Of a stretch of 12,352 bases of DNA, positions 6,348 through 12,352 are shown piece by piece; the stretch's first letter is position 1; the number at the start of each line of letters is the position of its first letter. Below the pieces are notes generated by a model that worked only from the letters and a program-made list of their open reading frames with translations, searched no databases and had not been told where the DNA came from. Location of the stretch: assembly GCA_023432005.1 (NCBI GenBank), contig JAEYVF010000086.1, positions 1-12,352 on the forward strand. The letters are read 5' to 3'. The stretch is from Actinomycetes bacterium (GTDB lineage: Bacteria > Actinomycetota > Actinomycetes > Actinomycetales > Microbacteriaceae). The translations under genes were made by a program, and so were the position numbers.

Positions 6348-8048
6348 TCATCCGTGCGCGAGTTCGAGGAGCTCGCGGGCATGGGCCAATCCGCTCGCGG
6401 AGTCCGACAGCCCCGACAGCAGGCGCGCCATCTCGGCGGCGCGATCGGCCTCCTCGACGCGGCGCACGCTCGAGGCCGTCACCTGACCGTCGCCGTCCTT
6501 CTCCACGACGAGATGGTTGCCCGCGAAGGCGGCCACCTGCGCGAGGTGCGTGACCACGATCACCTGCGCCGACTCCGCGAGGCGCGCGAGTCGACGCCCG
6601 ATCTCGATCGCCGCCGCGCCGCCGACCCCCGCGTCGACCTCGTCGAACACGAAGGTGGGCACGGCGCCCCCGGCCGCGAGCACGACCTCGAGCGCGAGCA
6701 TGACGCGCGAGAGCTCGCCCCCGGAGGCTCCCTTGGCGAGCGGGCGCGGCTCGGCACCCGGATGCGGCTGCAGCAGGAACGCGACCCGGTCGCGCCCGTG
6801 CGCGGCGAGCTCCGCGTCCGCCACCTCGACCACGAGCCGGGCGTCGGGCATGGCGAGCGCCGCGAGCTCGGCCGACACACGCTCGGCGAGCTGCGCGGCC
6901 GCGGCGCGGCGACCGCCCGAGACCTCCGTCGCGAGCGCGTCGACGCGCTCGAAGGCACGTGCCACCTCCGCCTCGAGCTCGCGGATGCGGTCGTCGTCTC
7001 CGTCGAGCTCCACGAGGCGCAGGCCGGCCCTCTCGAGACGCTCCACGACCTCGTCGAGCGGGCCGCCGTGCTTGCGCGCGAACGCGGAGAGCGCCGCGCG
7101 ACGCTCCTGCAGGGCCTCGAGTTCACCCGGTGCGTCGGCGTCGAGGCTCGACAGGTAGTGCGAGAGCTCCGCCGAGACCTCGGCGAGCTGGAACGACACG
7201 GCGTCGAGGCCCTCGCGCGCGGGCGCGAGCGCCGGATCGTGGTCGCCGACTCGCGCGAGCGCGCGCCGAGCCTCCTCGACGAGCGACACGGCATCCGGGT
7301 GGTCGTCGCCCGACTGCGCCGAGACCGCCTCCTGCGCGAGCGCGGCCGCGAGCCGCAGGTCCTCGAGGTTGCCGAGACGCTCCGCACGGGCGGCGAGGTC
7401 GTCCTCCTCACCCGGCTGGGGTGCGAGCTCCTCGAACTCCGCGAGATCGAGGCGCAGCTGCTCGGCCTCGCGAGCCCGGGCGTCGCGGTCGCTCGTGAGT
7501 CGCTCGAGCTCGGATGCGAGCGCGCGCCACGCCTCGAACGCCCGCGCGAGCTCCGCGACGGTCGCGACGTGGTCGGGCCCCGCCGACGCGTCGAGCGCGT
7601 CGCGCTGGGCGGCGGCCGAGCGCAGCCGGAGTTGATCCGACTGGCCGTGCACGACGACGAGGCGCTCGCCGAGCTCGGCGAGCACGCCGACCGGGGTCGA
7701 GCGACCGCCGACGACACCGCGACTGCGCCCCTCCGCCGACACCGTTCGGGCGAGGATGAGCTCGGCGCGGTCGCCGTCGATGGGATCCAGGTCGCCGCCC
7801 GCCTCGCGCACGCGCTCGGCGACCGGTCCGTCCTGCGGCACGAGCCAGCGCCCCTCGACGCTCGCCTGGGCGCTGCCGGCGCGCACGCTCCCGGCATCCG
7901 CGCGCTCGCCCAGCAGCAGGGCGAGAGCCGTGACGACCATCGTCTTGCCGGCACCCGACTCGCCCGTGACGGCCGTGAAGCCCGGCCCGAGCGGCAGGCG
8001 CGCCTGGCCGATGACGCCGAGGCCGCTGATCGACAGCTCCTCGATCAC
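6348..8048 (-). CDS. recN: DNA repair ATPase RecN (566 aa)
   Basis: RecN is an SMC-like ATPase that acts at double-strand breaks during recombinational repair. The two halves of an ABC-type head flank a coiled coil. Walker A is GESGAGKT (29-36), followed by VVHGQSDQLRL around 132-142. The central region (about 165-400) is rich in Glu, Arg, Ala and Leu with heptad character. The C-terminal head has the signature GASGGELSR (440-448), Walker B TFVFDE (465-470) with the DAGVGG D-loop, and His501. All ATPase residues are present and the length is normal. The start is GTG at 8048, overlapping the nadK stop as GTGA. GGAGGAG lies 11 bases upstream, a slightly long spacing. NadK-RecN adjacency is common in actinobacteria. 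No LexA-type operator can be expected here because translation is coupled to nadK. Confidence 0.95.
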   Translation of the reverse strand: MIEELSISGLGVIGQARLPLGPGFTAVTGESGAGKTMVVTALALLLGERADAGSVRAGSAQASVEGRWLVPQDGPVAERVREAGGDLDPIDGDRAELILARTVSAEGRSRGVVGGRSTPVGVLAELGERLVVVHGQSDQLRLRSAAAQRDALDASAGPDHVATVAELARAFEAWRALASELERLTSDRDARAREAEQLRLDLAEFEELAPQPGEEDDLAARAERLGNLEDLRLAAALAQEAVSAQSGDDHPDAVSLVEEARRALARVGDHDPALAPAREGLDAVSFQLAEVSAELSHYLSSLDADAPGELEALQERRAALSAFARKHGGPLDEVVERLERAGLRLVELDGDDDRIRELEAEVARAFERVDALATEVSGGRRAAAAQLAERVSAELAALAMPDARLVVEVADAELAAHGRDRVAFLLQPHPGAEPRPLAKGASGGELSRVMLALEVVLAAGGAVPTFVFDEVDAGVGGAAAIEIGRRLARLAESAQVIVVTHLAQVAAFAGNHLVVEKDGDGQVTASSVRRVEEADRAAEMARLLSGLSDSASGLAHARELLELAHG

Positions 8049-8986
8049 GCCCGGCCCCGCTCCTCCGCGGCGCGCTCCGACGCGGGCCCGCGCCAGCCGT
8101 CGACGGGCAGGCCGAACTTGTTCACGAGGCGGTCGACGAACGGACGCGGCGCGAGTCGCGCGAGGCGCACGGGCTGGGGCGACCGACGCACGACGACGCG
8201 CGCGCCGGGAGGCAGCTCGAACATGCGACGCCCGTCGCACCACAGCACCCCGACGCCCTGCGAGCGCTCCAGCAACTCGATCGCGACGGGCGAGTCCGGT
8301 GCGACCACGAGCGGGCGCGCGAAGAGCGCGTGGGCCGACAGCGGCACCATGAGGATCGCCTCGAGCTCCGGCCACACCACCGGTCCGCCCGCCGAGAACG
8401 CGTAGGCGGTCGAGCCGGTCGGCGTGGAGATGACCACGCCGTCGCAGCCGAAGGTCGACAGCGGCCGCTGATCGACCTCCACGACGACCTCGAGCGACCG
8501 CTCGCGGCTCGCCTTCTCGACCGTCGCCTCGTTGAGCGCCCACGTCTCGAAGACGACCTCGTCGCCACGCTTCACGCGCACGGCGAGCGTCATGCGCTCC
8601 TCGACGACGTAGTCGCCGTCGAGGGCGCGCTGCACGGTCTCGTCGAGATCCTCGCGCTCCGCCTCCGCGAGGAAGCCCACGTGACCGAGGTTCACCCCGA
8701 TGAGGGGCGCGTCGCATCCGCGCGCCAGCTCCGCGGCGCGCAGGATCGTGCCGTCGCCGCCGAGCACGATCGCGAGCTCGAGCTGCGACGGCTGCACATC
8801 CGCTCCGAGGAGCGCGAGGGGGGCGAGGTCGGGGGCGGCTGCGCGCAGGTCGGCGAGCTCGTCATCCGACACCACGGGGGTCAGTCCCGCGTCGATCAGC
8901 CGACGGCACACATGGATGCCGGCCTCGAGCGAGTCCTCGCGGCCGGTGTGCGCGACGACCAGCAGATGTCGGGCGGCGTCGGTCAT
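8045..8986 (-). CDS. nadK: NAD kinase (313 aa)
   Basis: The enzyme phosphorylates NAD+ to NADP+, in actinobacteria often with ATP or polyphosphate as donor (the older name is ppnK). The diagnostic GGDGT motif with catalytic Asp78 is at 76-80, the NE/D-type motif LNEATVEK at 151-158, and the glycine-rich CDGVVISTPTGSTAYAFSAG block at 181-200. Length fits the family. The ATG at 8986 has a G-rich but poor ribosome binding site (GGGGGC directly before it). An ATG at 8994 is out of frame. The gene begins 66 bases after tlyA, so a separate promoter is possible. A CAGAAT hexamer 6 bases before the start is a weak leaderless -10 candidate. The downstream end overlaps recN by four bases. Confidence 0.95.
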   Translation of the reverse strand: MTDAARHLLVVAHTGREDSLEAGIHVCRRLIDAGLTPVVSDDELADLRAAAPDLAPLALLGADVQPSQLELAIVLGGDGTILRAAELARGCDAPLIGVNLGHVGFLAEAEREDLDETVQRALDGDYVVEERMTLAVRVKRGDEVVFETWALNEATVEKASRERSLEVVVEVDQRPLSTFGCDGVVISTPTGSTAYAFSAGGPVVWPELEAILMVPLSAHALFARPLVVAPDSPVAIELLERSQGVGVLWCDGRRMFELPPGARVVVRRSPQPVRLARLAPRPFVDRLVNKFGLPVDGWRGPASERAAEERGRA

Positions 8987-9052
8987 GCCCCCATTCTGTC
9001 GGATGCGTCGGACGTGCGCCGCGCGCGGGCGCCCCGTTGTGCACTCGGTCGA

Positions 9053-9874
9053 TCAGGCGAGGTCTGCCACGGCGTCGCGGAGGTGCGAGGGGTCGGGGGC
9101 GCCGCGACGCAGGTGCACGAGGTACTCGCGGTTGCCGCTGCCGCCCGCGATGGGGCTGTCGACGATGGCGAGGGCGCCGAGCCCGATGTCCCAGGCGGCC
9201 CACAGCACGGTGCTCGCCGCCTCGTGTCGGAGGGCGCGATCGCGCACGATGCCCTCCCGGATGCCGCCGCGCCCGACCTCGAACTGCGGCTTCACGAGCA
9301 GCAGGAGGTCGGCGTCCGGGTCGGCGAGAGCCGCGAGCGGTGCGAGCACGTGTGTCAGCGAGATGAAGCTCAGGTCGCCCACCACGAGGGTCGGCCAGCC
9401 GGATGCCGCCAGCTCGTCGCGGAACGGCGCGAGCGCGGGAGCCTCGCGCGTCAGGTGCCGCAGGTTCTGCCCCTCGAGATCGACGACGCGGGCGTCGGCC
9501 CGGACCGCCGGCGCGAGCTGCCCGTGGCCGACGTCGACGGCGAGGACCCGCGCGGCGCCGCGCTCGAGCAGCACCTGCGTGAAGCCGCCCGTCGACGCAC
9601 CCGCGTCGAGGCACACGCGACCCGCGGGGTCGACCGCGAAGGCGTCGAGCGCCGCGATGAGCTTGTGGGCGCCGCGGCTCACCCAGCGGTCTGCTCCCGC
9701 GATGGCGAGCTCGGCATCCGCCCCCACGCGCAGCGAGGCCTTCACGGCGGGTGCCCCGTCGACGGTGACGAGTCCCTCGGCGATCGCCTCCACCGCAGTG
9801 GCGCGTGAACGCGCGAGACCGCGCCGCACGAGCTCGGCGTCGAGTCGAGCCCCGGATGCGGTGCCGTCAGGCAT
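9053..9874 (-). CDS. tlyA: TlyA family rRNA (cytidine-2'-O)-methyltransferase (273 aa)
   Basis: TlyA methylates the 2'-OH of cytidines in 16S and 23S rRNA (C1409 and C1920 in E. coli numbering for the two-site type). In mycobacteria its loss gives capreomycin resistance. The S4 RNA-binding domain covers about 8-60 (RLDAELVRRGLARSR). The Rossmann methyltransferase domain follows, with SAM motif DAGASTGGFT (90-99). Likely KDKE tetrad residues are Lys71 (SRGAHK), Asp167 (GDLSF), Lys195 (VKPQF) and Glu250 (GNRE). The S4 domain resembles that of the mycobacterial protein, favouring the two-site type. The linker before the catalytic domain reads DRWV where mycobacterial TlyA has RAWV. I chose the ATG at 9874 because it overlaps the upstream small gene by eight bases and fits the family N-terminus. 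An ATG at 9919 would add unrelated residues. Some family members were once called haemolysins. Confidence 0.95.
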   Translation of the reverse strand: MPDGTASGARLDAELVRRGLARSRATAVEAIAEGLVTVDGAPAVKASLRVGADAELAIAGADRWVSRGAHKLIAALDAFAVDPAGRVCLDAGASTGGFTQVLLERGAARVLAVDVGHGQLAPAVRADARVVDLEGQNLRHLTREAPALAPFRDELAASGWPTLVVGDLSFISLTHVLAPLAALADPDADLLLLVKPQFEVGRGGIREGIVRDRALRHEAASTVLWAAWDIGLGALAIVDSPIAGGSGNREYLVHLRRGAPDPSHLRDAVADLA

Positions 9875-10055
9875 GCGGACGCGGCGCGTCCCCGGACTCG
9901 AGACGCGCGCGCAGCTCATCGTGGAGCTGCGCGAGGGCGCCCGCGCGGTCGGCGAGGGGCTGATCCTCGATGAGGCGCAGGCGCGACAGCAGGGCGCTGG
10001 GCTCCGAGTCCGTCCCCGCGTCGTCGGGCTGAGTCGTCACGTCGGTCACGGTCAC
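9867..10055 (-). CDS. Small conserved actinobacterial protein of unknown function (62 aa)
   Basis: This short acidic-to-mixed protein has no motif I can assign. The C-terminal part, from LSRLRLIEDQPLADRAGALA to the LHDELRARLESGD segment, has the periodic pattern of an amphipathic helix pair, while the first 20 residues are polar and probably disordered. No signal peptide or membrane segment is present. The start is taken as GTG at 10055, which overlaps the HAD stop as GTGA. GTG codons at 10049 and 10040 are alternatives, and no start has a good ribosome binding site. The stop overlaps tlyA by eight bases, so the gene is locked between HAD and tlyA by overlaps on both sides. M. tuberculosis Rv1693 occupies the same slot and has similar size. 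The conserved position makes a real gene likely, possibly working with TlyA or the phosphatase. Confidence 0.75.
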   Translation of the reverse strand: MTVTDVTTQPDDAGTDSEPSALLSRLRLIEDQPLADRAGALAQLHDELRARLESGDAPRPHA

Positions 10056-11068
10056 GAATATAGTTCGGGGGCGACGTCGAGCGCGTAGATGGGCACGCCC
10101 GCGCCCCACACGGCGGCCGCGGCGGCGCGCACCCGGTCGATGTCGCTGCCCGCGGTCTCGAGGGTGACGCGCTGCCCCTCGTGGCGCACGACGGCGGTGC
10201 CCACACGCACGCGGCGTACGCCGGCGATGTCGCGCACGTCCTCGATCGCCGGGTACGGCTCGGTGAGGCCCCGCAGGTCCGCGAGCACGAAGTCGGGACG
10301 CGAGTCGGCCGCGGCGGCCAACAGCTGCTTCGGGCCGTCGATGCCCGTCAGCACGAGGGCCGACGCCATCCCGGCGCGTCGCGCACCCAGGATGTCGGTG
10401 TCGAGCCTGTCGCCGATGAAGAGCGGATGCTGCGCCCCGAAGCGCGCGACGGCGACGTCGAAGAGCGCACGCTCGGGCTTGCCTGCCACGACCGGCAGCC
10501 GGCCCACCGCGGTGTGCACGGCCGACACGAGCGTGCCGTTGCCGGGCGCGGTGCCGCGCGCCTGCGGGATCGTCCAGTCGGTGTTGGTGGCGACCCACGG
10601 GATGCCTGCGTCGCCACCGCGCAACGCGAACGCCGCCTCCGCGAGGTCGGTCCATGCGACGCTCGGCGCGAAGCCCTGCACGACGGCCGCGGGCTCGTCC
10701 TCCGCGGACCGGGTGACGACGAACCCGGCCTTCTCGACCTCCGAGACGAGGCCGTCACCCCCGACGACGAGCACCGTGGAGCCGGGGGCCACGAGGTCGG
10801 CGAGCAGCACGGCGGCGGCCTGGGGAGACGAGACGATGTCGCCCGGCGCGGCCTGCAGGCCCAGCTCGCGGAGCTGCGTCGCGACGGTGTCCGGCGTGCG
10901 CGAAGCGTTGTTCGTGAGGTACCCGAGGCGGATGCCGGAGGCCGCTGCGGCGTTGAGCGCCTCGACAGCATGAGGGATCGCGCGATGGCCGGCGTAGACG
11001 ACCCCGTCGAGGTCGGCGAGCAGGGCGTCGACGTCGTGGAGCGGCGTCTGCTGGGCGGGAGCCGTCAC
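10052..11068 (-). CDS. HAD-superfamily (NagD-type) phosphatase (338 aa)
   Basis: This is a cytoplasmic phosphohydrolase using an aspartyl-phosphate intermediate. Motif I is ADLDGVV with nucleophile Asp19 and Asp21, motif II LTNNASRT with Thr52, the motif III lysine is Lys197 in AGKPERALF, and motif IV is IGDRLDTD with Asp220 and Asp225. The cap between motifs II and III is the type found in the NagD / 4-nitrophenylphosphatase group. About 70 residues after the HAD core (270-338) form an extra C-terminal domain. The M. tuberculosis protein in the same position, Rv1692, also has one and was characterised as a glycerol 3-phosphate phosphatase that recycles phospholipid head groups. The same activity here is a reasonable inference. 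The start GTG at 11068 overlaps the TPR gene stop as GTGA. A longer reading from 11194 would overlap that gene by about 130 bases and lacks family similarity. Confidence 0.88.
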   Translation of the reverse strand: MTAPAQQTPLHDVDALLADLDGVVYAGHRAIPHAVEALNAAAASGIRLGYLTNNASRTPDTVATQLRELGLQAAPGDIVSSPQAAAVLLADLVAPGSTVLVVGGDGLVSEVEKAGFVVTRSAEDEPAAVVQGFAPSVAWTDLAEAAFALRGGDAGIPWVATNTDWTIPQARGTAPGNGTLVSAVHTAVGRLPVVAGKPERALFDVAVARFGAQHPLFIGDRLDTDILGARRAGMASALVLTGIDGPKQLLAAAADSRPDFVLADLRGLTEPYPAIEDVRDIAGVRRVRVGTAVVRHEGQRVTLETAGSDIDRVRAAAAAVWGAGVPIYALDVAPELYS

Positions 11069-12093
11069 GCCTGCTCGTCCCCGGGCACGACGTCGTCCTC
11101 GAGGATCTCCTCCACGATCTCGATCGTGTCCTGGCCCTCCGGGATGGAGGCCTCCTCGAGCGCCTCGGCCGCTCGGTCCGCGCGCTCCCACCACTGCGCG
11201 GCCTCATCATCACGACCGAGCTCCTCGAGGACCGTCGCGTAGGCGTCGAACAGCGCGGGGCTGTACGAGAACGCGCGCTCGGGATCGAGCTGCGGGATCT
11301 CGAGCTCGCTCAGGGCGAGCTCGGGCTGGCCGAGGTCGAGACGAGCTCCCGACATCGCGATCGCGAGAGCCACCTGCACGGCGGGCTCCAGGGTCGCGCG
11401 CGGCACGGACCGCCCGAGCTCGAGGGCTTGCTGAGGCCGCCCCACGCCGCGCTCGGAGTCCACCATGAGCGGCAGCTGATCGTCTCGTCCGGTGATGCGC
11501 CGGTAGGTGCGCAGCTCGCGCAGGGCGAGCGCGAAGTCCCCCGTCGCATACGCGGTGATCGCGGAGGTCTCGCGCACGACGCCGATGCGGCCGGCGCGAC
11601 GGGCGGCGGCGAGCGCGTGCCGGTGCGCGAGCGGAGGATCGGAGTCGATGAGGCGAGCGGCCATCACGAGGTGCTTGGCCACCCAGTCGGCGTTGTCCTT
11701 GCTGAGGGTCTTGAGCTCGATGCGCGCGGCGCGGTCGAGCTGGTTCGCCGCGACGTCCTCCGGGATCGGGGGGTCGTCGTGGCGCGGACGATCGGCGTCA
11801 TGAGCGCGCGGCACCCGCTCGGGGCGATCCCCCTTCTTCTCCCACGGCCTGCCCGCCGGCTTGCCGTCGCGCTTCTCCCACGGCTTGCGCTCGCCGGAGG
11901 ACTTGTCGCCTGCCTTGCCGTCGCGCTTCTTCCACGGCGCGCGCTCGCCGGAGGACTTGTCGCCGGGCTTGCCGTCGCGCTTGCCCCAGGCGGGCTTGCT
12001 CCCCGCGCGGTCGGCCGCGCCACCCCGCCCGCGCGGTCCGCGGGCGTCGTCGCCCGGTCGCTTGCCCTGCGGCCGCTTGCTGTCGTCAGCCAT
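11065..12093 (-). CDS. TPR-like protein with basic repetitive N-terminus (342 aa)
   Basis: Two parts are visible. Residues 1-115 are low-complexity, dominated by Lys, Arg, Asp, Gly and Pro, with an 18-residue tandem repeat of the form KRDGK(P/A)GDKSSGER-PW at 38-55 and 56-73 and a shortened copy at 74-86. Residues 117-320 are predicted alpha-helical with paired-helix character such as TAYATGDFALALRELRTYRR and FDAYATVLEELGRDDEAAQW, typical of tetratricopeptide repeats. A short acidic tail ends the protein. There is no signal peptide or membrane segment. Rv1691 holds the same position in M. tuberculosis and is also TPR-like; its function is not known to me. The disordered basic tail could bind nucleic acid or acidic partners (inference). 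The ATG at 12093 has GGGAG with good spacing. This is the first gene after the rRNA terminator and likely starts the operon through recN. Confidence 0.88.
   Translation of the reverse strand: MADDSKRPQGKRPGDDARGPRGRGGAADRAGSKPAWGKRDGKPGDKSSGERAPWKKRDGKAGDKSSGERKPWEKRDGKPAGRPWEKKGDRPERVPRAHDADRPRHDDPPIPEDVAANQLDRAARIELKTLSKDNADWVAKHLVMAARLIDSDPPLAHRHALAAARRAGRIGVVRETSAITAYATGDFALALRELRTYRRITGRDDQLPLMVDSERGVGRPQQALELGRSVPRATLEPAVQVALAIAMSGARLDLGQPELALSELEIPQLDPERAFSYSPALFDAYATVLEELGRDDEAAQWWERADRAAEALEEASIPEGQDTIEIVEEILEDDVVPGDEQA
11836..11982 (-). repeat. 54-bp in-frame tandem repeat in the TPR protein gene
   Basis: Two near-identical 54-bp units (11982-11929 and 11928-11875) and a shortened third unit encode residues 38-86. 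The long units share the DNA for KRDGK, GDKSSGER and PW with few differences. The unit length is a multiple of three, so copy-number change would keep the frame. Confidence 0.85.
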
Positions 12094-12113
12094 CGTTCTC
12101 CCGTGGTCGGTTC

Positions 12114-12119
12114 ATGCTA
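12114..12119 (-). promoter_or_regulatory. weak candidate -10 box upstream of the TPR gene
   Basis: Minus-strand TAGCAT matches four of six -10 positions and lies 20 bases before the ATG at 12093. It would give a short leader containing the GGGAG ribosome binding site. The -35 region is unconvincing. The support is mainly that a promoter is needed after the rRNA terminator. Confidence 0.25.
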
Positions 12120-12146
12120 CGGCCCCACCGGCTCGGAACGGGCCTT

Positions 12147-12181
12147 AAACGAAGAAGGCCCACCCGGTATACGGGTGGGCC
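12147..12181 (-). terminator. Rho-independent terminator of the rRNA operon
   Basis: A perfect 10-bp stem, GGCCCACCCG (12157-12166) pairing with CGGGTGGGCC (12172-12181), closes a 5-base loop. On the minus strand it is followed by TTCTTCGTTT, a U-rich but interrupted tail. It starts 13 bases after the 5S 3' end, as expected for the end of an rRNA transcript. On the plus strand no T-run follows, so it is unidirectional. Confidence 0.88.
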
Positions 12182-12193
12182 TCCTCGAAAGAA

Positions 12194-12312
12194 GTCCGGC
12201 GGTGTCCTACTCTCCCACAGGGTCCCCCCTGCAGTACCATCGGCGCTGAAGGTCTTAGCTTCCGGGTTCGGAATGTAACCGGGCGTTTCCCCTTCGCTAT
12301 GGCCGCCGAAAC
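12194..12312 (-). rRNA. rrf: 5S ribosomal RNA
   Basis: Read on the minus strand the sequence begins GTTTCGGCGGCCATAGCG and ends GAGAGTAGGACACCGCCGGAC, both typical of actinobacterial 5S rRNA. The ends pair as helix I (CGGCGG with CCGCCG), and the conserved CCGAACCCGGAAG segment of loop B/C is present. The length is about 119 bases; the exact ends may shift by one to three bases. It is the last gene of an rRNA operon whose 23S gene lies beyond the window. Bases 12313-12352 are 23S-5S spacer in which I recognise no gene. Confidence 0.96.
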
Positions 12313-12352
12313 ACTATTGATTTCTCAGTCAAAGTGCTCCGATGAATCTCGA

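Noticed and set aside
4680..8405. Very long plus-strand open frames opposite pyrG (4680-6278) and recN/nadK (6354-8405)
   Set aside because: They are mirror frames of strongly conserved minus-strand genes, rich in Arg, Ala, Asp and His with no recognisable domain. Such frames are expected at this GC content.
8998..9013. Short direct repeat GTCGGAT-GC-GTCGGAC upstream of nadK
   Set aside because: Imperfect, seven bases only, and the region is rich in CGG/GAC words. It also contains one of the common GGATGC copies.
9016..9032. GC-rich inverted repeat (GCGCC/GGCGC) between tlyA and nadK as a terminator
   Set aside because: Only five base pairs and no U-run on either side; expected by chance in this composition.
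11069..11194. N-terminal extension of the HAD phosphatase to an ATG at 11194
   Set aside because: It would overlap the TPR gene by about 130 bases and encodes Gly/Arg-rich residues. The GTG at 11068 gives the normal family N-terminus and a GTGA overlap.

Overview
The window is very GC-rich and has the gene content and order of an actinobacterial chromosome. The codon use, the many GTG starts and the protein sequences point to Micrococcales, most likely Microbacteriaceae. Every gene I can support lies on the minus strand, so the biological reading order runs from high to low coordinates.

Layout in transcription order. The 3' end of an rRNA operon (5S rRNA, 12194-12312) is followed by a rho-independent terminator. 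A tight run of genes follows: a tetratricopeptide-like protein with a repetitive basic N-terminus, a HAD-family (NagD-type) phosphatase, a 62-residue conserved protein of unknown function, the rRNA 2'-O-methyltransferase TlyA, NAD kinase and the DNA repair ATPase RecN. Next come CTP synthase (pyrG), a NUDIX hydrolase of the ADP-ribose pyrophosphatase type and the tyrosine recombinase XerD. A short intergenic region with a 17-bp inverted repeat leads to a ParA-family ATPase, a complete ABC exporter and the first 16 codons of another gene that runs off the window.

The genes are packed closely. Several junctions overlap by four bases (GTGA or ATGA), the pattern of translational coupling. Probable transcription breaks are the short spacers before the TPR gene, nadK, pyrG, parA and perhaps the ABC gene. 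No gap exceeds 300 bases. The longest, 12094-12193 and 2919-3011, hold the terminator, weak promoter candidates and the inverted repeat.

The order TPR, HAD, small protein, tlyA, nadK, recN, pyrG, NUDIX, xerD, parA matches the Mycobacterium tuberculosis segment Rv1691-Rv1708, as I recall it. There scpA and scpB follow parA. The differences are a 5S gene at the upstream border, no steA- or mctB-like genes between recN and pyrG, and an ABC exporter directly after parA.

Functionally the set combines ribosome maturation (tlyA, 5S), nucleotide and cofactor supply (nadK, pyrG, NUDIX), and chromosome repair, resolution and segregation (recN, xerD, parA). I see no mobile element, CRISPR array, tRNA or obvious new system. 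The points most worth a second look are the inverted repeat before parA, the enrichment of GGATGC/GCATCC, the repeat-bearing N-terminus of the TPR protein, and the two departures from the usual gene order.
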